Origin: HGM04593 sp045654645
Lineage (GTDB): Bacteria; Bacteroidota; Bacteroidia; Bacteroidales; Bacteroidaceae
Length of the DNA: 64,000 nucleotides
NCBI GenBank assembly: GCA_045654645.1
Contig: JAZONR010000053.1
Location: 1 to 64,000, forward strand
Reading direction: 5' to 3'
Made by a program: the position numbers and the translations under genes. Position 1 is the stretch's first letter. Every line of letters begins with the position of its first letter. This document shows, piece after piece, positions 6,972 through 15,451 of this stretch. The notes under the pieces were generated by a model. That model was not told where the DNA came from, searched no databases, and saw only the letters and a program-made list of their open reading frames with translations.

Positions 6972-9065
6972 ATGACCAACCACGAACAGACAACAAACAA
7001 GCTCAATGGGTGGATAGATAAAGTTCTCGCTTTCACGAAGAAGAACAGACGCAACATAATGCAAGGTCTACTTGTTGTACTATGCATCGGATGCATCATA
7101 TATTTTATGCCCAAGGGCAATACAGCGTTCAGCAACTACAAGGAGGGCTCGCCCTGGGAGTATGAACAGCTTGTTGCCGAATTCAGCTTCGATGTTCCAA
7201 AAACCGCCAAGGAGATTGAAGAGGAGAGAGACAGCATCAGAGAAAACACCCCGCCGGTGTTTAGGCAGCTTGGTGCCCCCAGCGAGTTCTACTCGGCCGC
7301 AATAAGCACCTCGTTTATGGGACACGTGGACATTGAGAGCAGACGCCCATTGTTCAACAACCTGAAGAGCCTTTTCGAGCAGGGCATTATAGCCGACAGC
7401 GACACCATTTATCTGCCGGCACGCAACAACAGCGTCATAAGCATATACAACAGCACCGGCACACACACAACCGAGATAAGGAACTTCACCACAACAACCG
7501 AAGCATCTGCATCACTGCAAAGGCACACCCAGCCAACAGCAAGCGACACAATCGATGCAATTGACATTTCAACCTTCATAAAGCCCAACTTCGTATGCGA
7601 CACGGCAGCCACAAGCCTTGCAATTGCCAAAGGCGTCAATGCAGTAGATTCGACAATAAGGCACATAGATGAGGGAAAGGTCATCATAAGAAAAGACGAA
7701 ATTGTAGACAAAATAACTGCCAGAGCCATAAACACCTATATTGAGCAGAAAGAGAAGCTGGAAAAGAGCCAAGGCAAAGGCAACTGGCTGTTTATGCTAT
7801 TGGGGCAGATAATCTTCATAATCCTGTGTATGTTGCTTCTTTTGGCCTACATACGCCAGTATAAACGCGAGATAATGGAGAACTCAAACAAGTTTGTATT
7901 CACAATACTTGCTGCAACACTCTACCCGGTGATGGTTGGCTTCATCACAAGCAACGCAATAACAAGCGTGTTTGTGTTGCCCTTTGCCATTGTCCCCATA
8001 ATGTTGTGCCTGTTCATCGACCACAACACAGCATTTGTAACCAACCTCATAACCATTGCAATGTGTTCAATAATGGTGGGCTCGCCCTACAAGTTCCTGC
8101 TACTGCAATCAATAGCCGGGTGCAGCGCCATATTGAGCCTTAGAGACCTGTCATCACGCTCACAGATGTTCCGTTGTGTAATAACCACATTCATAACCTA
8201 TTCAGTAACATACCTGTGCTATGAATTGGTAACATCATCGGGCCTGCACAACATAAGCTACAGAATGTACACCTACCTCATAGTAAGTTCGGTGCTCACA
8301 CTCTTCACCTACCCGCTGATGTTCATCATTGAAAAGACATTCGGTTTCATTTCGAGCGTAACACTCATAGAGCTCTCCAACCTCAACAGCAAACTGCTGC
8401 AAAGAATGTCCCAAGAGGCTCCCGGCACTTTCCAGCACTCAATGCAGGTGGGCAACCTTGCCGCCGAGGCTGCGCTTGCAGTTGGCGCCAACCCCTTAGA
8501 GGTGAGAACAGGCGCAATGTACCACGATATCGGCAAACTCTACTCGCCAATAATCTTCACCGAGAACCAGAATGGCGGCATAAGCCCACACAGCAAGATG
8601 ACAGCCATAGAGAGTGCCCAAGCTATCATAAAGCACGTAACCTATGGAATTGAGATGGCCGAGCACGAAAAGCTACCCAAGAAAATCATCGATTTTATAA
8701 GCACCCACCACGCTGCCGGCAAAACAGGCTATTTCTACATAACATACAAGAACGAACACCCCAACGAGGAGATTGATGAGCTTATGTTCACCTATCCCGG
8801 ACACAAACCCACCACAAAGGAGCAAGCCATACTGTTGATGGCCGACTGCGTGGAGGCTGCCTCGCACAGCTTAAAGGAGCACACCGAGACCGGCATCAGC
8901 GAACTTGTAGACAAAATCATCGACAGCAAAGTAAATGACAAGGAGCTCTCCTTGAGCCCTCTCACATTCCAGGATATCTACACAATAAAGAATGTATTCA
9001 AAAGAAGGCTTATGGCAATATACCACACAAGAATAAGCTATCCCAAAGAGAAGAAACAGGAATAA
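6972..9065 (+). CDS. 7TM-HD membrane protein, PgpH/YqfF family (probable cyclic-di-AMP phosphodiesterase)
   Basis: A 697-residue inner-membrane protein. The order is an N-terminal membrane segment (about 30-47), an extracytoplasmic 7TMR-HDED region (about 60-265), seven hydrophobic helices (about 270-455) and a cytoplasmic HD domain. The HD signature YHDIGKL is near residue 517, with later metal-site elements THH and ADCVE. In Firmicutes PgpH hydrolyses cyclic di-AMP; that activity here is inference from the family. The reading frame is open further upstream, but the promoter at 6914-6943 and the ATG at 6972 define the start. A strong hairpin terminator follows, so it is probably monocistronic. 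Confidence 0.9.
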   Translation: MTNHEQTTNKLNGWIDKVLAFTKKNRRNIMQGLLVVLCIGCIIYFMPKGNTAFSNYKEGSPWEYEQLVAEFSFDVPKTAKEIEEERDSIRENTPPVFRQLGAPSEFYSAAISTSFMGHVDIESRRPLFNNLKSLFEQGIIADSDTIYLPARNNSVISIYNSTGTHTTEIRNFTTTTEASASLQRHTQPTASDTIDAIDISTFIKPNFVCDTAATSLAIAKGVNAVDSTIRHIDEGKVIIRKDEIVDKITARAINTYIEQKEKLEKSQGKGNWLFMLLGQIIFIILCMLLLLAYIRQYKREIMENSNKFVFTILAATLYPVMVGFITSNAITSVFVLPFAIVPIMLCLFIDHNTAFVTNLITIAMCSIMVGSPYKFLLLQSIAGCSAILSLRDLSSRSQMFRCVITTFITYSVTYLCYELVTSSGLHNISYRMYTYLIVSSVLTLFTYPLMFIIEKTFGFISSVTLIELSNLNSKLLQRMSQEAPGTFQHSMQVGNLAAEAALAVGANPLEVRTGAMYHDIGKLYSPIIFTENQNGGISPHSKMTAIESAQAIIKHVTYGIEMAEHEKLPKKIIDFISTHHAAGKTGYFYITYKNEHPNEEIDELMFTYPGHKPTTKEQAILLMADCVEAASHSLKEHTETGISELVDKIIDSKVNDKELSLSPLTFQDIYTIKNVFKRRLMAIYHTRISYPKEKKQE

Positions 9066-9086
9066 AAGTGTAAATAATGTTAAAAG

Positions 9087-9146
9087 AAGGCTGCAAGCCG
9101 GGTAAAAATTTCTTTTCAGCCCGTTTGCAGCCTTTCTTTGTGTTTA
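9087..9146 (+). terminator. Terminator after the 7TM-HD gene
   Basis: AAGGCTGCAAgCCGGG pairs with CCCGtTTGCAGCCTT around a 16-base loop, followed by TCTTTGTGTTT. It ends just before the next gene. Confidence 0.85.
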
Positions 9147-9159
9147 AAGAGGAAATGCT

Positions 9160-10428
9160 ATGAGAGGAACACTGCTTTTTATGTGGGAGAACGGGCTGCT
9201 CGAAGCTGCAGACCTGAAGACAACAGAAAGAGAAAAAATTGAGATTATTGCACGCGGAGACTGTAGCGCAATTAAAGACACAGCCACAAACGCAATAGTA
9301 AAGATTGGCGACACAACCTGGAGTGGAAACGTGATGTTTCACAACAACGACAATGCAGAGCCAAACACCCAAGAGAAGGGAAATACAATACTGCACATAG
9401 CAGAGAGAAAGAGCAATGCCACGCACAACAATGCACCCTGGGCTGTAATTGAGATACCGCAAGAGTTAAAGGATGAAATAGACGCCACAGCAAGACACAG
9501 CCATAAATTCCCTTGCGGGCCTGCAATAGCAGCACTACCCGCTGCAGAACTGCACCAAACACTTGCAGAGCTGTTCACCGAAAGATTGAAAGAGAAAGAA
9601 AAACTCATAGAGAGAATCTTTCTGCAATGCGACCGCAAATGGGATGACGCCCTCTTAAAGACTGCAATACGCAGCTTTGGATTCGGAATTCAAAGCCCTG
9701 TATTCGACGAGTGGGCCACACTGCTCAACACAAATGCTTTAGGCAAACACCGCGATAACAAGAGACAGGTTGAAGCCATCCTCTATGGCCAGGCAGGACT
9801 GTTGCAAGATGAGAGTATACCTTATTATTATAGAGAGGAGGCTGCAAAAAGCGAATACTATAATGAACTAAACAGAGAGTTCCGCTTCCTGCAGAACAAA
9901 TTCGGATTGCAAGTGCTTGAACACACCAAATGGGGCAACGGCGCTGCAACACCCCACCAACGCATAGCAAGGATTGCAAACCTCTACTGCAACGGGCTCT
10001 TCACAATGTCCGGGATAAGCTCTGCCGGCACGCTCACCAATATGTACAAACTATTCAGCGCCCCACTCGACGGGTATTGGCAAAACCACATCTGCTTTGG
10101 CAGCACAGAGACAGCGGGCGCCCAGCCTATGAAACAAAAACAGATAGATGTAATAATCATCAACTCCATAATCCCAATGCTGCACATATATGGTACACAC
10201 CGCCAGGAGCCGGAGCTTTGCAAGATAGCACAAGAACTGCTGCAACAGATTGAAAGCGAGGAGAACAGCATCACCAAACAATGGCGTGCACAAGGCGTGA
10301 AGCCACGCAACGCCGCCGATTCACAGGCCCTGCTGCAGCTCAACCGCGCACACTGCCGCATTAACGGCTGTGCCAGCTGTCCAATGGCGCGCCATTATGT
10401 TGCCGCCGCGCTTAACGGCACAAAATAA
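9160..10428 (+). CDS. DUF2851 family protein
   Basis: A 422-residue protein of a family I recognise from many Bacteroidota genomes, with no established function. Visible features are a likely beta-rich N-terminal half (IVKIGDTTWSGNVMFH, then WAVIEIP), the conserved RTAIRSFGFG-like segment (here KTAIRSFGFGIQ), an AILYGQAGLL motif and a C-terminal cysteine cluster HCRINGCASCPMARHYV. The three closely spaced Cys (HCrinGCasCP) suggest a metal or cluster site. There is no signal peptide, so it is probably cytoplasmic. An AAAGAGG site lies about 8 bases before the ATG at 9160; an alternative ATG at 9154 is out of frame. It lies between two terminators. Confidence 0.85.
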   Translation: MRGTLLFMWENGLLEAADLKTTEREKIEIIARGDCSAIKDTATNAIVKIGDTTWSGNVMFHNNDNAEPNTQEKGNTILHIAERKSNATHNNAPWAVIEIPQELKDEIDATARHSHKFPCGPAIAALPAAELHQTLAELFTERLKEKEKLIERIFLQCDRKWDDALLKTAIRSFGFGIQSPVFDEWATLLNTNALGKHRDNKRQVEAILYGQAGLLQDESIPYYYREEAAKSEYYNELNREFRFLQNKFGLQVLEHTKWGNGAATPHQRIARIANLYCNGLFTMSGISSAGTLTNMYKLFSAPLDGYWQNHICFGSTETAGAQPMKQKQIDVIIINSIIPMLHIYGTHRQEPELCKIAQELLQQIESEENSITKQWRAQGVKPRNAADSQALLQLNRAHCRINGCASCPMARHYVAAALNGTK

Positions 10429-10458
10429 CAAGAGCAACCAAGCTCAACCAACAAACAG

Positions 10459-10486
10459 TAGCGGCGCGTCAATTGACGCGCCGCTA
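10459..10486. terminator. Perfect 28-bp palindrome between convergent genes
   Basis: TAGCGGCGCGTCAA is followed directly by its exact reverse complement, between the ends of the DUF2851 gene and secDF. Only short T-runs flank it, but its place between converging genes and its GC-rich stem suggest a two-way terminator. Confidence 0.65.
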
Positions 10487-10508
10487 ACTTTATATATAGT
10501 CTCAACTA

Positions 10509-13400
10509 TTACTTCTTTCTTGTAACTACCTTGTAGGCAATAGGAGCAGCAATGTAGATTGATGATATCGTACCAAACACAACACCAAGAATCATTGCGA
10601 ATGAGAAGCTGCGAATGCTATCACCACCGAGCACAAAGATACAGAGAAGCACAATCAATGTACTGAACGAAGTATTCAATGTACGGGCAAGTGTGGTGTT
10701 GAGCGAGATATTGAACAACTCAAACTTGTTGCGCTTGGGATAGAGGTGAGTAAACTCACGCACACGGTCAAACACAACCACCTTATCGTTGATTGAATAA
10801 CCGATAGCTGTAAGGATAGCACCGATGAATGTCTGGTCGAGCTCAAGAGACATAGGCAACACACCATAGAGGAGTGAGTAGCAGCCCATAATCATAAGAA
10901 CGTCGAACGACAGAGCAAGGATTGAACCGATGCTATAAGCCACATTGCGGAAACGGATGAGGATATAGATGAAGATTGCAACGAGAGCCAAAATCACCGA
11001 AATGACGGCACCTTCGCGAATGTCATCGGCAATGCTTGGGCCCACCTTCTGTGAGCTCTTGATTGAGCCGCCCTCGTCATCCTGTGTATTGCAGAAACGC
11101 TCGAATGTAACATCTGCTGCAAGCAGACCTGCCTCGTTCAATGCTGCATACAACTTTGACTCAACCTTCTTATCTGAATCGGCGTCAGTGTCATTCACAA
11201 GGTAGTTTGTAGAGATGCGGAGCTGGTCGCCACTTGTACCATAAGCAATCACCTGAACATTTGCACCCTCGAACTTATCCTTCAGTATATCGCGTACCTC
11301 GGCATCAGAAACCTTCTGCTCAAACTTCACAACATAGTTGCGACCACCGGTGAAGTCGATGCTCTGGCTCAAACCGCGCAGGAAGAATGAACCTACCATC
11401 ACAACAGCCAGCACAGCAAACACAACGCCGGTCTTCTTTGCAGCAGCAAGGAAGTTGTAGTTTGTATCGCGCATAAACTTCTCTGAAAGTTTTGTTGTGA
11501 AAGTGAGGTTTGTCCACTTGTTCTTTGAAAGGAAACGCTCATATACCACACGTGTAACAAACACTGCAGTAAAGAATGAGCAGAGAAGACCGATAATCAA
11601 AGTGGTAGCGAAGCCCTTGATGGGACCTGTACCGAAGTTGTAAAGAATTACACCGGTGATAATAGATGTCAAGTTAGAGTCGAAGATTGCCGAGAAAGCA
11701 TTCTTGTAACCGTCGGACAGAGCCTGACGCACATTCTTACCGGCGCGAAGTTCCTCCTTGGCACGCTCATAGATAAGCACGTTTGCATCTACCGCCATAC
11801 CCAATGTGAGCACGATACCTGCGATACCCGACATTGTGAGAGCTGCCTGGAACGAAGCAAGGATACCCATTGTAAAGAACAGGTTAAGCAACAATGCACC
11901 GTTGGCAACCATACCGGGGATAACACCGTAGATTGCACACATATAGATCATCAGCAACACGAATGCAACAACAAACGAGATGAGACCCTGATTGATTGAA
12001 GCCTGACCGATAGAAGGACCAACAACGTTGCTCTCTACATCTCTCAAAGGAACAAGCATCTTACCAGAGCAGAGCACTGTCGCAAGGTCCTGAGTCTCCT
12101 CAATAGTGAAGTTACCGCTGATGATGCTGTTACCGCCGGCAATTCTCTCGCTGGGAACAGGAGCGCTGTAAACAACGCCATCGAGCACAACAGCGATAGC
12201 ACGCTTGTTGGCGCACTTCTCGGTGAGGTTGGCCCAGGTGTGAGCCTCATTGCGGTTCATTGACATATTTACACAAGGCTTGTTGTTCTGGAAAGAAGCC
12301 TCGGCGCTCTCAACAACGTCGCCCTGCAGAGGAGCAATACCATCGGCAGCCTCATCCTTGATAGCATAGAGAGTGTATACACCACCCTTTGAGTCGGCAC
12401 CCCAGAAGAGCTGAAGCTCACGAGGAAGCACTGTGCGAGGGTTCACCTCATCATTCTCCATAGCCTTGCCGGCAGCAAGAACCTCATCGATTCTGTGCTT
12501 ACCCTCGAGAGTAACGTTAGCGATTACACAGCTACCGCCATTCAAGAGACCCTCAAGAGGATTAATTGCCATTCCCTTCTCCTTGGCAACAAGCTCACCA
12601 AGCTGCAACAGGCGGGGTCTTACAGATGCAAGAACCTCCTGCTCGGTATATGTCTCCCAGAACTGGAGATTTGAAGAACGGGTCAAAAGTTCGATAACAC
12701 GCTCCTTATCCTTAACACCGGGAAGCTCAACCATAATACGGCCCTGGCCACCCTCAAGTTTCTGGATATTGGGCTGCGCAACACCGAAACGGTCTACACG
12801 CGAGCGTACCACATTGAATGAGTTATCAACAGCATTGCCAAGCTCGGCACGTAGAACAGCCTCAATCTCGGCATCAGTAGAGTTCTGTGAAACCTTGTTT
12901 CTCAATGCGCTTGTGGCAAAAACCGATGCAAGAGTCTTGCCCTCGGGAAGATTGGTGATAAATGCGCCGATAGCGTCGCCACCAACAACAGCAGCCTCCT
13001 TAGCGGCGGCAATTGCGGCAACAACATCCTTGTCATTGGTGTTACCTACAAGAGACTTGATGAATTCGGGAGCCGACACCTCGAGTGTTACACTGAGACC
13101 ACCCTTGAGGTCAAGACCAAGACCAATCTCAAGCTCACGGCACTGCTGCAGTGTATACACACCCAACCACACCTTCTTGTCCTTGATTGTCTCGAGATAC
13201 TCTGCTCTCTTAGACTCGAGAAGGGCCTCCTTAATCTCGTTGGAGATTGTGCTATCGCCCAACTCTGCAGCAACCTGCTCCTCGGCCCACTTGTCCATCT
13301 TCTCATTGTTGCTACTTACTGCGTAAGTAAATGAAAGATAGAACACGCACACCAATGTGAGCAATACTGCAAAAACTTTTACAATTCCTTTGTTCTGCAT
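10509..13400 (-). CDS. secDF: Fused protein translocase subunit SecDF
   Basis: A 963-residue inner-membrane protein that assists SecYEG-dependent export using the proton gradient. The SecD half has an N-terminal membrane segment (about 8-28), the VRSRVDRFGVAQPNIQKL motif, a large periplasmic domain and the LGMAVDANVLIYER transmembrane motif. The SecF half begins near residue 640, with QSIDFTGGRNYVVKF and GYSINDKVVVFDRVRE. Fusion of SecD and SecF is usual in Bacteroidota. The region after the signal anchor is Glu/Lys-rich. A -7-like box (TATATTTG, 13456-13463) lies upstream and a palindrome ends the unit. Confidence 0.96.
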   Translation of the reverse strand: MQNKGIVKVFAVLLTLVCVFYLSFTYAVSSNNEKMDKWAEEQVAAELGDSTISNEIKEALLESKRAEYLETIKDKKVWLGVYTLQQCRELEIGLGLDLKGGLSVTLEVSAPEFIKSLVGNTNDKDVVAAIAAAKEAAVVGGDAIGAFITNLPEGKTLASVFATSALRNKVSQNSTDAEIEAVLRAELGNAVDNSFNVVRSRVDRFGVAQPNIQKLEGGQGRIMVELPGVKDKERVIELLTRSSNLQFWETYTEQEVLASVRPRLLQLGELVAKEKGMAINPLEGLLNGGSCVIANVTLEGKHRIDEVLAAGKAMENDEVNPRTVLPRELQLFWGADSKGGVYTLYAIKDEAADGIAPLQGDVVESAEASFQNNKPCVNMSMNRNEAHTWANLTEKCANKRAIAVVLDGVVYSAPVPSERIAGGNSIISGNFTIEETQDLATVLCSGKMLVPLRDVESNVVGPSIGQASINQGLISFVVAFVLLMIYMCAIYGVIPGMVANGALLLNLFFTMGILASFQAALTMSGIAGIVLTLGMAVDANVLIYERAKEELRAGKNVRQALSDGYKNAFSAIFDSNLTSIITGVILYNFGTGPIKGFATTLIIGLLCSFFTAVFVTRVVYERFLSKNKWTNLTFTTKLSEKFMRDTNYNFLAAAKKTGVVFAVLAVVMVGSFFLRGLSQSIDFTGGRNYVVKFEQKVSDAEVRDILKDKFEGANVQVIAYGTSGDQLRISTNYLVNDTDADSDKKVESKLYAALNEAGLLAADVTFERFCNTQDDEGGSIKSSQKVGPSIADDIREGAVISVILALVAIFIYILIRFRNVAYSIGSILALSFDVLMIMGCYSLLYGVLPMSLELDQTFIGAILTAIGYSINDKVVVFDRVREFTHLYPKRNKFELFNISLNTTLARTLNTSFSTLIVLLCIFVLGGDSIRSFSFAMILGVVFGTISSIYIAAPIAYKVVTRKK

Positions 13401-13455
13401 TTCTATTAAAATTTATTGTGATTTATTTTGTTTGCTTATTCCTTGTAAAAACGCG

Positions 13456-13463
13456 CAAATATA
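13456..13463 (-). promoter_or_regulatory. Candidate secDF -7 box
   Basis: Minus-strand TATATTTG about 55 bases before the secDF start. No clear TTTG -33 box at the expected distance, so the call is weak. Confidence 0.45.
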
Positions 13464-13657
13464 CTGTTTTTTTCTTTATAAAAGAGGATTTTCACCATTT
13501 TTCTTTGCGTTAGGAGAGCATTTTAGATATCTCGCACACAAAAATGAGACAAAACCGGCTTTTCTATGACAAAAAAGACAGCACACAAGGGAGAGCACAA
13601 CACAAGCCGCACCCCAAACAACAGATACACAAAGAGATGTGTAAAAGAAGAGAGAAA

Positions 13658-14557
13658 TCACCTCCTTGATGACGCATCGAACAAGCGACGCTTCTCCTCA
13701 TCGCTCAAAGAGGCATAACCACCACGTTTTATCTTTTCAAGAATTCTATCGACCTCATCATCAGAGGCCTTCTTGCGGGCATTATATTCATAGTCCGAAG
13801 CCCTGCCACCCCGCGCGGCAGTAAATTTGGGCCCTTTTTGACGCTTGCGTTTAAACCTCTTGGCAAGAGCAGCAACCCAATCGAGCGCCCCATTCAAAAG
13901 AGCTGTGAAATCGACACCGCGACCAAGCATAAGCGCAAACAGCGCGCCGGCAGCAGCACCGCCTATATGCGCAAAATTGCCGCCGGCATTGCTACCGGAA
14001 AGCATAAACAGAGATATAAGCACCGTTATAAGGGCAAAGGTTGAGAGTTTCACACTGCCTATAAGCAACAGATTTATTCTGCAGTTTGGGTTGCGCACCG
14101 CCGTTGCTGCTACAATAGCAAGCACCGAGGCCGAAGCACCCACAAGATAGGACACATTTACAACGTCGGCAAAATAGGGGAAAATATTATAAGCCAGCAC
14201 AAAAAAAAGTGCACCCGCAACACCGCCAAGCAGATAGGTGCCCACAAAATGACGCACAGAAAAACTGTTAAGAAAGAGACCGCCGAACACATAAAGCGCA
14301 AACATATTCCACAGAATGTGCATAACGTCGGCGTGCAAAAACATATACGTAAACAATGTCCAAGGCCTGCGCAACAGCATAGCTACAGAGGCCGGCAATT
14401 CAAACCAACGCTTAACATCGACCGCCACGCCGGGCTCATTGAAAAGACGGCAAAAAACAGCGATAAAAACGAGAATTATATAAACTGCGACATTGATATA
14501 GATAAACTTTTTCACTATGTCGGCAGCCCTGTATGCAGCACGCAATTTCTCAAACAT
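13658..14557 (-). CDS. Rhomboid-family intramembrane serine protease (second of two)
   Basis: A 299-residue membrane protein with about six to seven hydrophobic helices and a C-terminal basic cytoplasmic tail (about 225-299) resembling the DUF6576-type extensions seen in Bacteroidota. The catalytic dyad appears intact: Ser142 in GASAS and His197 in NFAHIGG. The HADVMHILWNMFAL segment (about 75-88) is the conserved His/Asn helix. Its start overlaps the end of the upstream rhomboid gene by 8 bases, indicating translational coupling. Substrates are unknown. Confidence 0.9.
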   Translation of the reverse strand: MFEKLRAAYRAADIVKKFIYINVAVYIILVFIAVFCRLFNEPGVAVDVKRWFELPASVAMLLRRPWTLFTYMFLHADVMHILWNMFALYVFGGLFLNSFSVRHFVGTYLLGGVAGALFFVLAYNIFPYFADVVNVSYLVGASASVLAIVAATAVRNPNCRINLLLIGSVKLSTFALITVLISLFMLSGSNAGGNFAHIGGAAAGALFALMLGRGVDFTALLNGALDWVAALAKRFKRKRQKGPKFTAARGGRASDYEYNARKKASDDEVDRILEKIKRGGYASLSDEEKRRLFDASSRR

Positions 14558-15236
14558 AAGGACCTCCTATTTTATGCTTCTTGCGCCAGTAGAGGATGAG
14601 CAGCAATCCAAAAAGCATTCCGCCAAGATGGGCAAAATGAGCAATGCCGTCGTTGCTGCCCGACATCCCCAAGAAGAACTCTATAACAGCATATACCGCA
14701 ACAAAGAACTTTGCCTTTATGGGAAAAGGCAAGGGGAAAACAAACATCCTCTCATTGGGGAACGACATTCCAAAACCAAGCAATATAGCATATACCGCAC
14801 CCGATGCACCAACAGTTGTCCACCCATTCAGAAACTCGCCCATTGGAACAACCGCGCCGGCGGACACACGCACCATTGCATAGCTGTCGAGCCCCATCTG
14901 AAGGTAATGCACATACTGCACACACTCCTGCAACACACCGGCACCAATGCCGGCAACAAGATAATAGATGAGAAAACGCTTGGCACCCCACACATACTCA
15001 AGAGTGCGGCCAAACATATACAGTGCAAACATATTAAAGAACAGATGAGCAAGCCCACCGTGCATAAACATATATGTAAACAACTGATAAGGGGCAAAAC
15101 CCGCAGCTTTGAAGAAGTGAAGAGCAAACATATCATCCAAATTTACTCCCACCCTTCCAAGCACAAATGTTGCCACAAACATCAACACATTGATGATGAG
15201 CAGATTCTTGGTAACTTCAGGCATTTTTTCCATCAT
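14550..15236 (-). CDS. Rhomboid-family intramembrane serine protease (first of two)
   Basis: A 228-residue integral membrane protease. Catalytic Ser145 in GASGAVY and His203 in HFAHLGG are present, with the conserved HGGLAHLFFNMFALYMFG helix (about 59-76). Almost all of the protein is membrane-embedded and it lacks the cytoplasmic tail of its neighbour. The two genes overlap by 8 bases and probably arose by duplication, since both carry the same QLFTYMF/TLFTYMF and NMFALY segments. A TATCTTTG box at 15282-15289 is the likely promoter element. Confidence 0.92.
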   Translation of the reverse strand: MMEKMPEVTKNLLIINVLMFVATFVLGRVGVNLDDMFALHFFKAAGFAPYQLFTYMFMHGGLAHLFFNMFALYMFGRTLEYVWGAKRFLIYYLVAGIGAGVLQECVQYVHYLQMGLDSYAMVRVSAGAVVPMGEFLNGWTTVGASGAVYAILLGFGMSFPNERMFVFPLPFPIKAKFFVAVYAVIEFFLGMSGSNDGIAHFAHLGGMLFGLLLILYWRKKHKIGGPYV

Positions 15237-15281
15237 AGCAACACTATTCCATCAAGGAACATTTTAGTTTCAACACTGCGG

Positions 15282-15289
15282 CAAAGATA
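15282..15289 (-). promoter_or_regulatory. Candidate -7 box for the rhomboid pair
   Basis: Minus-strand TATCTTTG, about 46 bases before the first rhomboid start. No good -33 element seen. Confidence 0.45.
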
Positions 15290-15396
15290 ATACAAAATAT
15301 CGCGAAAGGCACGCCCCGACAGCCTAAAAGGATTGGAAACAGAGACCAAAATAGCATTTTTTAATATTTATATTAAATAAATCAACAATTATGTAT

Positions 15397-15404
15397 TACT
15401 TTTG
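15397..15404 (+). promoter_or_regulatory. argS promoter -7 box
   Basis: TACTTTTG, about 48 bases before the ATG at 15452, in an A/T-rich upstream stretch. The -33 element is unclear. Confidence 0.55.
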
Positions 15405-15451
15405 TAAAATATTTGACCAAAAAACAGAAACAATTAAAAAGGATTAAAGAT

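Noticed and set aside
13476..13661. A 61-codon GTG-started hydrophobic frame after the second rhomboid gene
   Set aside because: Overlaps the stop as GTGA, but the composition (many Cys, Val, Phe) and absence of homology signs make it unlikely.
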